This document shows, piece after piece, positions 1-8,700 of a stretch of DNA of 9,165 bases; the stretch's first letter is position 1, and every line of letters starts with the position of its first letter. This DNA comes from Thermoleophilia bacterium (GTDB taxonomy: Bacteria > Actinomycetota > Thermoleophilia > Gaiellales > Gaiellaceae), in contig JAICLM010000075.1 of NCBI GenBank assembly GCA_025927435.1, forward strand, positions 1 to 9,165. Reading direction: 5' to 3'. Both the position numbers and the translations under genes were made by a program. The notes beneath the pieces were generated by a model that had not been told where the DNA came from, did no database searches, and saw nothing but the letters and a program-made list of their open reading frames with translations.

Positions 1-1844
1 AGGGTGAAGGACGGGTTCTGGAGGATCGGTGCAGAGTTCCACGTGCTCTCCTCGATCTGCCAGTACGCGAGCCCGTTCGGCATAACGAACGTCATGACGG
101 CCTCGTGCTGGTTCTTGAGCAGCTTGAAGCCGCGCACCGGCACCTGCGGCGGGCTCGTGGCGAGTGTGGCTCCCTGGGCGATCTTGTGCGGCACCATCAG
201 CGGGAAATGCACCTCGTCGTAGACCTGGCGTAGCCGCGGCGCCGTCATGGCCGCGCCGGCGCTCACCTGCGGCGGCTGTTTCGGCTGCACCTTGGGGCGC
301 GTGTGGATCACGAGCTTGCCGCCGAAGCTCGTTCCCACCGCGACGACGGTGAGCGGGTTGCCGGCCTGGCTCGAGATGCCGGAGATCGCCGTCGTCATCT
401 GCTCGACGCGCGCATGCGGGCCGAAGAGCGGCCGCAGCTGCTGCGCGGCCTCCGGCCCGCTTGCCTGGGCCGGGTCGTAGTAGATGACGGTGTCTCCCTG
501 CACCTTCGGTGCATTCGCCACGCCCGACGCGAGCGTCTTCGTCGCGTAGCCGCGCGTCGTGAGCTGGTACGTCGTGTTCGCGGCCTCCCCGGCCACGTTG
601 CTCCCGTTCAGGACGAGGACGGAAATCTGCGACTTCGGCAGCTTCGGCTGCTGCTTCGTCTTCTTGTGGGTCCTCGGCTTGCCGCCGAACTGGTCACCGA
701 CCACCTTGAGCTCGCGGACGTCCGGGCTGCGGAAGCGCTCGACCGCCGCCGCGATCGAACTCGCGGGCGCCGTCTCCACATCGGCTCCGGCAGACGTCGT
801 GAAGTAGTGGAAATCGTTGAGCGGGATCGCGTTGCGGAACATGTGGCCGGCCGGCAGGTTGTAGATGAGCCCGAGGTACTTCGTGAGCTCGCGGAGGTCG
901 ACCGGCTGGCCTCCCGCCTTCACCACCTTGATGTTGTCCTTCAGCACGCGGACGAGCTTCGGGACCTCGAGCGGCAGGCTCGTCAGCGAAAGGCTCGTCC
1001 TGAGGCGGCTCTTGAGCGCCTCGATGAAGAGCTGCTGCCTGCCGGTGCGGTAGATGTCGCTGTCCGTGTGCCGGTAGCGGACGTAGGAGAGCGCCTCCCC
1101 GCCGTCGAGCTTCTGGTAGCCCGGCTGAAGGTTGATGGTCGAGGTGCCCGTGTGAGGCGGGATGTAGTAGCGGCGGTCGACGTTCATGAACACGCCGTGC
1201 AGGTTGTTGACGAGCTGCTTGAAGGCGTGGAAGTCGAGCGTGATCATGTAGTTGATCGGGAGGTGCGTCAGATGCTCGACGGTGTTGAGCGTGGCGGCGG
1301 GACCGTTGTTGCCGCAGATCTGCCAGGCCGAGTTGATTCGATCCTGCGTGTAGACCGTGTCCCCGTGGCAGTAGATGCTCACGTAGAGGTCGCGCGGGAA
1401 CGAGAGCAGCGACAGCGTGTTCGTCTTCGGATCGGCCCGCAGGAGCATCAGCGTGTCGGAGTTCGAGCCTGCGTAAGGGTTCGCCCCGCTCCCCTTGTCG
1501 GCGGCCCGGACGTCGTAGCCCGCGATGAGCGCGATCGCCGGTTGGTCGGGAGACGCGATGGGGGCAAGGTGTTGCTGCACGATCCGCGTCCCCGGACCCG
1601 ACTTCGATATCTCGGCGAGGCTCTCGTGCGTGTACAGGTAGAGGCCGCCGGCGGCGCCGGTGCCGATCACGGCAGCAGCAAGTAGCAACCAGCCGAAGCC
1701 ACGCAGAATGAGACCGGCCACCGATCGCTGCGGCGGGTCGGGCGGCCGGTACCGCACGACCGGCCCGAAGACCGGCACGGCGGAGTGGCCGTTGCCATTC
1801 AGCCCGACTGCCTGCCCGATTCCGCGCTTCAGCGTCGTCCGCAT
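1..1844 (-). CDS. LytR-CpsA-Psr (LCP) family cell-wall glycopolymer ligase, 3' end cut by window edge
   Basis: LCP enzymes move lipid-linked glycopolymers (teichoic acid, arabinogalactan or capsule type) onto peptidoglycan outside the membrane. The frame is open for 614 codons from ATG 1844 to the left edge with no stop. Residues 1-45 are a cytoplasmic tail and about 46-71 a single membrane span (WLLLAAAVIGTGAAGG). The LCP domain follows at about 105-290, with SDTLMLLRADP, the SFPRDLYV Arg-Asp motif near 149-156, RINSAW, and the Arg-rich YVRYRHTDSDIYRTGRQQ near 254-271 that binds the pyrophosphate lipid in this family. A LytR_C domain starts near 405 (ISVLVLNGSNVAGEAANTTY). A further 115 or more residues follow, including AYWQIEESTWNSAPIL. 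The start is the only ATG/GTG/TTG between the in-frame metH stop and the LCP domain's membrane anchor region that lies far enough upstream, but no Shine-Dalgarno sequence precedes it; GTG at codon 23 is an alternative. Family assignment is firm; the polymer is unknown. Confidence 0.93.
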   Translation of the reverse strand, partial: MRTTLKRGIGQAVGLNGNGHSAVPVFGPVVRYRPPDPPQRSVAGLILRGFGWLLLAAAVIGTGAAGGLYLYTHESLAEISKSGPGTRIVQQHLAPIASPDQPAIALIAGYDVRAADKGSGANPYAGSNSDTLMLLRADPKTNTLSLLSFPRDLYVSIYCHGDTVYTQDRINSAWQICGNNGPAATLNTVEHLTHLPINYMITLDFHAFKQLVNNLHGVFMNVDRRYYIPPHTGTSTINLQPGYQKLDGGEALSYVRYRHTDSDIYRTGRQQLFIEALKSRLRTSLSLTSLPLEVPKLVRVLKDNIKVVKAGGQPVDLRELTKYLGLIYNLPAGHMFRNAIPLNDFHYFTTSAGADVETAPASSIAAAVERFRSPDVRELKVVGDQFGGKPRTHKKTKQQPKLPKSQISVLVLNGSNVAGEAANTTYQLTTRGYATKTLASGVANAPKVQGDTVIYYDPAQASGPEAAQQLRPLFGPHARVEQMTTAISGISSQAGNPLTVVAVGTSFGGKLVIHTRPKVQPKQPPQVSAGAAMTAPRLRQVYDEVHFPLMVPHKIAQGATLATSPPQVPVRGFKLLKNQHEAVMTFVMPNGLAYWQIEESTWNSAPILQNPSFT

Positions 1845-1850
1845 ACGAGA

Positions 1851-1872
1851 TCGGCGCCCACCCCGGCGCCGA
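1851..1872 (-). terminator. GC-rich hairpin between metH stop and LCP start
   Basis: TCGGCGCC (1851-1858) and GGCGCCGA (1865-1872) form a perfect 8-bp inverted repeat with a 6-base loop. It lies 14 bases after the metH stop and 6 bases before the LCP ATG. There is no T-run after it on the minus strand, so it is not a classical intrinsic terminator. It could end or attenuate metH transcription, or fold next to the LCP start and limit initiation. The inverted repeat is seen; the role is inferred. Confidence 0.45.
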
Positions 1873-1886
1873 CCACCGAGGATAGC

Positions 1887-4483
<2,597 letters not shown>

Positions 4484-4487
<4 letters not shown>

Positions 4488-5683
4488 GGTGAAGCCGGCG
4501 GCGCTGGAAGCGCCGCGGTCTCCTGGCCGGGGGGGGGCGGGGGGGCCGGCGCGCGGTGCACCCCCCCACCGGGGGGAGTGGGGGGGCGGCCGGCGCGGGG
4601 GCCCCGGGGCGGGGCGCGGCGGGGTGCGCGGCCCCCGCTTCCAGCCGCCGAGCGGGAGTCGTCGCGGAGCTCCAGCGGCTCGAGCCCGCTGAAGCGGGTG
4701 GCGGCGCGGCGCTCCGGAACCACGCGCGGCGCGACACCGTCGACCGCCGCCACGATCTGCCGCACGTGCTCCGGCGTCGTGCCGCAGCAGCCGCCGACGA
4801 TGTTGACGAGCCCGTCTCGCGCGAACTCGCCGAGAAAGCGGCTCGTGTCCTCCGGCAGCTCGTCGTGCTCGCCGAGCGCGTTCGGCAGGCCGGCGTTCGG
4901 ATAGCAGGCGACCCACGTCGGGGCAATCTGCGCGAGGTCCTCGACGAAGGGCCGCATCTCGGCCGCTCCGAGGGAGCAGTTGACGCCGACGACGAGCGGC
5001 CTGGCGTGCTCGACCGAGATCCAGAACGCCTCCACGGTCTGCCCGGAGAGGTTGCGGCCGCTCTTGTCGACGGCCGTGAACGAGAGCCAGAGCGGCAGCT
5101 CCGGGGCCGCGTCCTGTGCGGCGACGATCGCGGCCTTGGCGTTGAGCGTGTCGAAGACGGTCTCGATCAGCAGCAGGTCGGAGCCGCCCTCGCGCAGCGC
5201 GCGGATCTGCTCGGCATACGCCTCCGCGACCTGGTCGAACGTGGCGGAGCGGTAGGCGGGATCGTCCACCCGCGGGGAGAGCGAGAGCGAGACGTTGAGC
5301 GGACCGACGGAGCCGGCCACGAGACCGCCGAACTCGTCGGCGACCTCGCGCGCGAGCCGCGCTCCCTCGAGTGACATCTCGGCCGCGACGTCCTCGAGCG
5401 CGTAGTCCGCCTGTCCGATCCGCGTCGCAGTGAAGGTGTTGGTCGTCGCGATGTCGGCGCCCGCCTCGAAGTACGAGCGGTGGATGTCGCGCACCATGTC
5501 CGGCCGCGTCAGGTTGAGCAGGTCGGGGTTGCCGGCGACGTCGCGCGGATGGTCGCGGAAGCGGTCGCCGCGATACTCCTCCTCCCCGCGCACGCGCTTC
5601 TGGATCAGCACGCCCCACGAGCCGTCGAGCACGCCGATGCGCTGCCTGAGGATCGATTCGAGCCGTTCCCGCGTGTCCTGCAC
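4484..5683 (-). CDS. metH: Methionine synthase MetH, N-terminal homocysteine-binding module, frameshifted at its end
   Basis: This is the homocysteine/zinc barrel of cobalamin-dependent methionine synthase. It begins at GTG 5683, behind a good AAGGAG ribosome site. Seen motifs are LDGSWGVLIQKR near 19-30, NLTRPDMVRDIH, GADIATTNTFTATRIGQADY and GSVGPLN, then the three zinc ligands: Cys236 in GVNCSLG and Cys299/Cys300 in GGCCGTTPEH. Normal family sequence continues through SGLEPLELRDDS to about residue 343. The last 56 residues are a Pro/Gly/Arg-rich run encoded by the G/C block at 4497-4654; they resemble nothing in the family and end at TGA 4484-4486. In E. coli MetH, as I recall it, only about one residue separates the matching Ser and Phe before the folate motif. 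Joining the two parts without the block would give about 1,212 residues, close to E. coli's 1,227. That supports one original gene rather than two. Confidence 0.9.
4497..4649. repeat. Imperfect inverted repeats at the two ends of the metH G/C block
   Basis: GGCGGC-GC-TGGAAGCG at 4497-4512 matches the reverse complement of CGCTTCCAGCCGCC at 4636-4649, apart from the 2-base GC insertion in the left copy. The core GCTGGAAGCG (4503-4512) / CGCTTCCAGC (4636-4645) is a perfect 10-bp inverted repeat. The copies lie almost exactly at the two points where MetH homology stops and resumes. I see no convincing target-site duplication (flanks AAGCC and GAGCG). Terminal inverted repeats of a tiny mobile element or a fold-back assembly error would both look like this. 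Confidence 0.55.
4497..4654. other. G/C-only block interrupting metH between homocysteine and folate modules
   Basis: Family-like protein sequence stops at codon 4655-4657 on the upstream frame and resumes at 4494-4496 on the other frame, leaving about 158 bases (3n+2, hence the frame change). The plus strand carries G-runs of 9 (4529-4537), 7 (4539-4545), 6 (4571-4576), 7 (4580-4586), 5 (4597-4601) and three of 4 (4606-4609, 4611-4614, 4621-4624), plus a C-run of 7 (4561-4567). Very little A or T is present, so the lack of stops in either frame means nothing. The ends carry related inverted sequences. It may be an assembly or base-calling artefact (poly-G is a known two-colour Illumina error, and homopolymers fail in long reads), or a real small insertion. 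On the plus strand it could form G-quadruplexes. Confidence 0.75.
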
Positions 5684-5695
5684 CTGGTCTCCTTC
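5684..5695 (-). promoter_or_regulatory. Ribosome binding site of metH
   Basis: On the minus strand AAGGAG ends 6 bases or so before GTG 5683 (AAGGAGACCAG then GTG). This decides the GTG start, which also fits the usual MetH N-terminus just ahead of the LDGSWG motif. Confidence 0.7.
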
Positions 5696-5699
5696 TCAG

Positions 5700-5728
5700 A
5701 GTGCCCGGGAGCGGTGCTCTCGGGCGCT
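5700..5728. repeat. Stem-loop just upstream of metH ribosome site
   Basis: GCCCGGGAGC (5703-5712) and GCTCTCGGGC (5716-5725) pair around a 3-base loop, extended outward by three more pairs to 5700/5728. Read as plus-strand RNA it is a 13-bp stem whose only imperfections are two G-U pairs. Read as minus-strand RNA these two become C/A mismatches. It lies in the metH leader about 5 bases upstream of the AAGGAG. It may control ribosome access or be part of a larger leader; no known riboswitch class was recognised. Confidence 0.45.
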
Positions 5729-5732
5729 TTAG

Positions 5733-5790
5733 GCGTTTGTTGACCCGGTCGCCAAGCTGCCTGTCAAAGCTCTCCGGGTACTGGAAACGC
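5733..5790. promoter_or_regulatory. Nested inverted repeats in the metH/phosphorylase divergent intergenic region
   Basis: The 170 bases between the two divergent genes hold an outer helix GCGTTT (5733-5738) / AAACGC (5785-5790) and an inner helix ACCCGG (5743-5748) / CCGGGT (5774-5779), around a 25-base loop with two AGCT copies. An alternative symmetric pair is TTGAC (5740-5744) / GTCAA (5763-5767). The minus strand contains a perfect TTGACA (5767-5762), but no good -10 box follows at 16-19 bases, so I do not call a promoter. Both gene starts must be served from here. It could be a leader RNA fold or a protein-binding site. It does not match the SAM-I, SAM-II, SAH or cobalamin riboswitch consensus patterns that I know. 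Confidence 0.35.
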
Positions 5791-5853
5791 TAGCAGTCGA
5801 CTCGCTCGCCGGCCGTCGCGTGAGAGCCGGAGCGGACGTTAGGGTGCCGCTTC

Positions 5854-7905
5854 GTGATGGAGGTATACGACGGCGCGACCCTGCGCGCGACGCTCCTCGA
5901 GATCGCGAGCGACTTCTCCTTCACGTGGATCGCCGAGACCCGGCTCCTGTTCGACGCGCTCGAGCCGCGCCGCTTCGCCGAGCTGCGCCACAACCCGACC
6001 GCGCTGCTGTCCGAGCTGACGGACGACGACCTTGCGCGGGCCCTCACGCCGGACTACCTCGACCGCCTGGCACGTGTGCAGAGGCGGATCGCGCGCGACC
6101 GCGGCGAGGAAACGTGGTGGCGCGACCGCGGCGGCCCGTCCGATCTCCTCGTCGCGTACTTCTCCGCAGAGTTCGGGCTCGACGAGAGCCTTCCGATCTA
6201 TTCCGGGGGGCTCGGCGTGCTCGCCGGCGACTATCTCAAAGCCGCGTCGGAGCTTGGGCTCCCGCTCGTCGGGATCGGCCTCTTCTATCGCCGCGGCTAC
6301 TTCGAGCAACGCCTCGACGAGACCGACCGGCAGATCGAGCACTACCCGCTGACCGTGTCGAGCCGGCTGCCGCTCGAGCTCGTACCCATGGCGCCCGTCG
6401 TGGAACTGGCAGATGACGAAGGCAACCTCGTGCCCGTCCGGCTCGGGGTATGGCGCGTGCGGGTCGGGCGCACTTCCCTGTACCTGATCGACACGTGGGT
6501 GCAGGGGAACCCGGACTGGGCCCTCACCGACACCCTGTACGGCGGAGACCGGGCAAACCGGCTGCGGCAGGAGGTTCTGCTCGGCGTCGGCGGTGTCCGC
6601 GTGCTGCGCCGGCTCGGACTCGAGCCGACGGTCTTTCACCTCAACGAGGGCCACTCTGCCTTCCTCCAGCTCGAGCGGATGCGCGAGCTCGTCGAGGAGC
6701 AGGGCCTGTCGGCAGACGAGGCGATCGAGCGGCTGCGTGCCTCCACGGTCTTCACGACGCACACACCGGTGCCTGCGGGGAACGAGGTCTTCGATCCCGA
6801 GCTCGTGCGCGGCGCCCTCGGCGGGCTCGTCGAGCGGTGCGGCCTGGCGTGGGACGACTTCGTGGCGCTCGGCAAGGTCGACGGAAGCGAGAGCGGCTTC
6901 GGCCTCACGCCGTTCGCGCTCCGCACAGCGCGGTACGCGAACGGGGTCTCGGAGCTCCACGGCGCCGTGTCGCGCGAGATGTGGCACGGACTGTGGCCCG
7001 AGAAGCGGGTCGACCAGGTCCCGATCACGTCCGTCACGAACGGCGTCCACCAGCGGACGTGGATCTCGGGCGAGCTCGAGGTGCTGCTCGGCGACACGGA
7101 TCCCGAGTTCGAGCGAGCCCGCGAGGTGCCGGCGGAGGACCTCTGGGCCGCCCACCGCCGCGGGAAGGAGCGTCTGCTCAGGTACGTGGCCACGACGCGC
7201 GGCACGCGCGAGCTCGACCCGGACGTCCTCACGATCGGCTTCGCCCGCCGCTTCGCGACCTACAAGCGCGCCGACCTCCTCTTCAGCCGGCCGGAGCGCC
7301 TCGCGCAGCTGCTCGCCGACTCCGAGCGCCCGATCCAGGTGCTCGTCGCGGGCAAGGCGCACCCTGCGGACGAGGCCGGGAAGGACCTGATCCAGCTCGT
7401 GGTGGAGTTCGCCCGCAAGCCGTCGGCCGCCGGACGCGTCGTCTTCCTGGAGGACTACGAGATGACGCTCGCGCGGCGACTCGTCCAGGGCGTCGACCTC
7501 TGGCTCAACACGCCGCGACGGCCGCACGAGGCCTCGGGCACGTCCGGCATGAAGGCCGCGCTGAACGGGGTGCTGAACTGCTCGATCCTCGACGGCTGGT
7601 GGGCCGAGGCGTACTCCCCGAGCTGTGGGTTCGCGATCGGCGGGCCCGAGGTCGAGGCGAGCGAAGCAGCGCAGGACGAGGCGGACGCGGCAGCGCTCTA
7701 CGCCGTGCTCGAGGAGCAGGTACTCCCGGCGTTCTACGAGCGCGACGAGGCGGGAATCCCCCGGCGCTGGATCGCGCTCATGCGGGAGTCGATCGCCCAG
7801 CTCGGACCGCGTTTCGGGACGGCGCGGATGGCGGCGGAGTACGTCGAGCGGCTCTACCTGCCGGCGCACGAGGGCGCAACCCGGGCGCCCAGCCGCGTGG
7901 CCTAG
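5854..7905 (+). CDS. glgP: Alpha-glucan (glycogen) phosphorylase, short GT35 type
   Basis: This PLP-dependent enzyme releases glucose-1-phosphate from glycogen or maltodextrin with inorganic phosphate, in the cytoplasm. The 683 residues begin with a DUF3417-like helical region (about 7-95), then FSAEFGLDESLPIYSGGLGV with the YSGGLGVLAGD glycine-rich loop at 116-126, HLNEGHSAF near 262-270, FTTHTPVPAGNE, VTNGVHQRTW, IGFARRFATYKRA and EASGTSGMKAALNGVLN, whose Lys567 is the expected Schiff-base lysine. These are hallmarks of the bacterial/archaeal short phosphorylase group (Thermus and Thermotoga type), not the longer E. coli GlgP/MalP type. GTG 5854 is followed directly by ATG 5857; a weak AGGG at 5841-5844 fits GTG better by spacing. 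It diverges from metH, has no other glycogen gene beside it, and is followed by a strong hairpin. The symbol is by function; substrate preference for glycogen or maltodextrin is not visible. Confidence 0.95.
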   Translation: MMEVYDGATLRATLLEIASDFSFTWIAETRLLFDALEPRRFAELRHNPTALLSELTDDDLARALTPDYLDRLARVQRRIARDRGEETWWRDRGGPSDLLVAYFSAEFGLDESLPIYSGGLGVLAGDYLKAASELGLPLVGIGLFYRRGYFEQRLDETDRQIEHYPLTVSSRLPLELVPMAPVVELADDEGNLVPVRLGVWRVRVGRTSLYLIDTWVQGNPDWALTDTLYGGDRANRLRQEVLLGVGGVRVLRRLGLEPTVFHLNEGHSAFLQLERMRELVEEQGLSADEAIERLRASTVFTTHTPVPAGNEVFDPELVRGALGGLVERCGLAWDDFVALGKVDGSESGFGLTPFALRTARYANGVSELHGAVSREMWHGLWPEKRVDQVPITSVTNGVHQRTWISGELEVLLGDTDPEFERAREVPAEDLWAAHRRGKERLLRYVATTRGTRELDPDVLTIGFARRFATYKRADLLFSRPERLAQLLADSERPIQVLVAGKAHPADEAGKDLIQLVVEFARKPSAAGRVVFLEDYEMTLARRLVQGVDLWLNTPRRPHEASGTSGMKAALNGVLNCSILDGWWAEAYSPSCGFAIGGPEVEASEAAQDEADAAALYAVLEEQVLPAFYERDEAGIPRRWIALMRESIAQLGPRFGTARMAAEYVERLYLPAHEGATRAPSRVA

Positions 7906-7912
7906 CGAAAAC

Positions 7913-7943
7913 GGAGGCGCGCCCGACCTCGAGGCGCGCCTCC
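7913..7943. terminator. Bidirectional hairpin terminator between convergent genes
   Basis: GGAGGCGCGCC (7913-7923) and GGCGCGCCTCC (7933-7943) form a perfect 11-bp stem with a 9-base loop. It starts 8 bases after the phosphorylase stop and ends 14 bases before the stop of the converging membrane-protein gene. On the minus strand the stem is followed by GTTTTC, a short T-tract; on the plus strand by CTTCCG, weaker. Position and symmetry suit a shared terminator. Confidence 0.75.
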
Positions 7944-7957
7944 CTTCCGCCCGCGCT

Positions 7958-8578
7958 TCAGGCCGCGGCAGCCGCCGTCCGCATGCGCACGCGAGAACCG
8001 AGCAGCACGAAGAGGCTCGTGCCGAGCGTCCAGATCGGCACTCCGAAGATCAGGCCGATCCACCCGATCGGGCCGATGATGAGCACGACCGCCACGAGGC
8101 CGCTGAACGCCGCCCACCAGCGCGGCAACGCGCGCGTCCGCCAGGCGATCACCGCGACCACGGCGAGCGGCAGCACCGCCGTGAGCTCCGCGGTGATGAA
8201 GAAGATGTCCACGGCGTGGTGGAACGTGGCCGCGGTGGCCGGCGTGATGTCGTTCTTGTCGAGCCCGCCAGCCACGTCGACCGCGGCCGTGAGCATTCCG
8301 GACACGGCTGCGATCGCCGCACCCGTGAGCGCGAGCACAGGTAGCGCGAGCCGCCGGCCGACGCCTGCGACGAAGACGACGAACCCGAGGCAGCCGATCA
8401 TGAAGAGCCAGCCGCCGAGCAGGATCGAGTCCGTGTGCGCCTTGTACCAGGCAAGGATCTCGCTCCCCGACGCGTGCTCGCCCGGCTGGTGATGTGTGAG
8501 CAGGCCGAGACCGAGGATCCAGAGGGCGACGGTGAGGGGGCCGACGAGGGCCCAGCCGCGGTGGTCGGATGGGGTCAT
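7958..8578 (-). CDS. Six-span integral membrane protein of unknown function
   Basis: I do not recognise the family. The 206-residue product has about six hydrophobic spans: near 9-28, 52-73, 77-100, 122-146, 155-173 and 176-194. A loop at 29-51 carries HHQPGEH and a WYKAH segment, and a loop at 101-121 carries DKND and HH just before span 4. The His/Asp-rich loops might bind something, but that is a guess. The tail is Arg- and Ala-rich. ATG 8578 is chosen over longer starts in the same frame: AAGGAG lies 9 bases upstream, the ATG overlaps the previous gene's stop as ATGA, and the upstream extension would be an Arg/Ser-rich shadow of the genes before it. It is the last gene of a coupled unit with the 41-residue peptide and the cupin, ending at the shared terminator. 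A DUF4386-like membrane protein is a possible relative, unverified. Confidence 0.85.
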   Translation of the reverse strand: MTPSDHRGWALVGPLTVALWILGLGLLTHHQPGEHASGSEILAWYKAHTDSILLGGWLFMIGCLGFVVFVAGVGRRLALPVLALTGAAIAAVSGMLTAAVDVAGGLDKNDITPATAATFHHAVDIFFITAELTAVLPLAVVAVIAWRTRALPRWWAAFSGLVAVVLIIGPIGWIGLIFGVPIWTLGTSLFVLLGSRVRMRTAAAAA

Positions 8579-8700
8579 GCGGTGATGCTCCTTTCGACGT
8601 CGAGGGAGAGAGCGGAACGGACGAGCGAGATGGCTGCCCCGAGCCCCGCGAGCAGCAGCAGCCCGAGCACGAGTCCCGCGAGGAACAGGTTGCGCCGCAT
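8575..8700 (-). CDS. 41-residue single-span membrane peptide
   Basis: This small gene has not been matched to any family. It begins MRRNLFLAGLVLGLLLLAG and has one hydrophobic span at about residues 5-27, after an N-terminal Arg-Arg that suggests the N-terminus stays in the cytoplasm; the remaining tail is ordinary (ending DVERSITA). It exactly fills the space between its neighbours. Its ATG overlaps the cupin stop as TGATG (8698-8702), and its TGA overlaps the next ATG as ATGA (8575-8578). There is little Shine-Dalgarno signal of its own, so translation probably depends on reinitiation after the cupin. The last codons also contain the AAGGAG that serves the next gene. Exact overlaps on both sides and a clean hydrophobic segment argue that it is real. 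A cleaved signal or lipoprotein is unlikely, since no lipobox Cys is seen. Confidence 0.75.
   Translation of the reverse strand: MRRNLFLAGLVLGLLLLAGLGAAISLVRSALSLDVERSITA
8586..8592 (-). promoter_or_regulatory. Ribosome binding site of the six-span membrane protein gene
   Basis: On the minus strand AAAGGAGC lies within the last codons of the 41-residue gene, about 9 bases before ATG 8578. It is the best ribosome site in this cluster. It fixes the start and suggests the membrane protein can be translated more strongly than the small peptide before it. Confidence 0.65.

Noticed and set aside
303..1685. Long open plus-strand frame (460 codons), Arg/Val/Glu-rich
   Set aside because: It is antisense to the LCP gene, whose domains are clear. 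The composition is typical of a frame opposite a GC-rich gene, and no family features appear.
4497..4654. Programmed ribosomal frameshift joining the two MetH parts
   Set aside because: The parts are separated by about 50 meaningless codons, not a slippery site with overlapping homology. A simple slip would leave a Pro/Gly/Arg linker never seen in this family.
4497..5618. Upstream extension of the C-terminal MetH frame to 5618
   Set aside because: Between 4497 and 5618 this frame is an Arg-rich shadow of the homocysteine module, so I did not count it as coding.
5740..5767. Sigma-70 promoter using TTGACA (minus strand) or TTGACC (plus strand)
   Set aside because: The -35-like boxes have no acceptable -10 partner at 16-19 bases; they are better read as arms of an inverted repeat.
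5684..5853. Cobalamin, SAM or SAH riboswitch upstream of metH
   Set aside because: I looked for the conserved B12-box, SAM-I/SAM-II and SAH core sequences that I know and found none convincing.
5839..7869. 676-codon minus-strand frame opposite the phosphorylase
   Set aside because: Antisense frame created by GC-rich codon bias. The plus-strand frame carries every GT35 motif.
6450..8492. 680-codon plus-strand frame overlapping the phosphorylase and the membrane-protein gene
   Set aside because: It runs through the terminator hairpin and then antisense to a six-span protein; low-complexity product.
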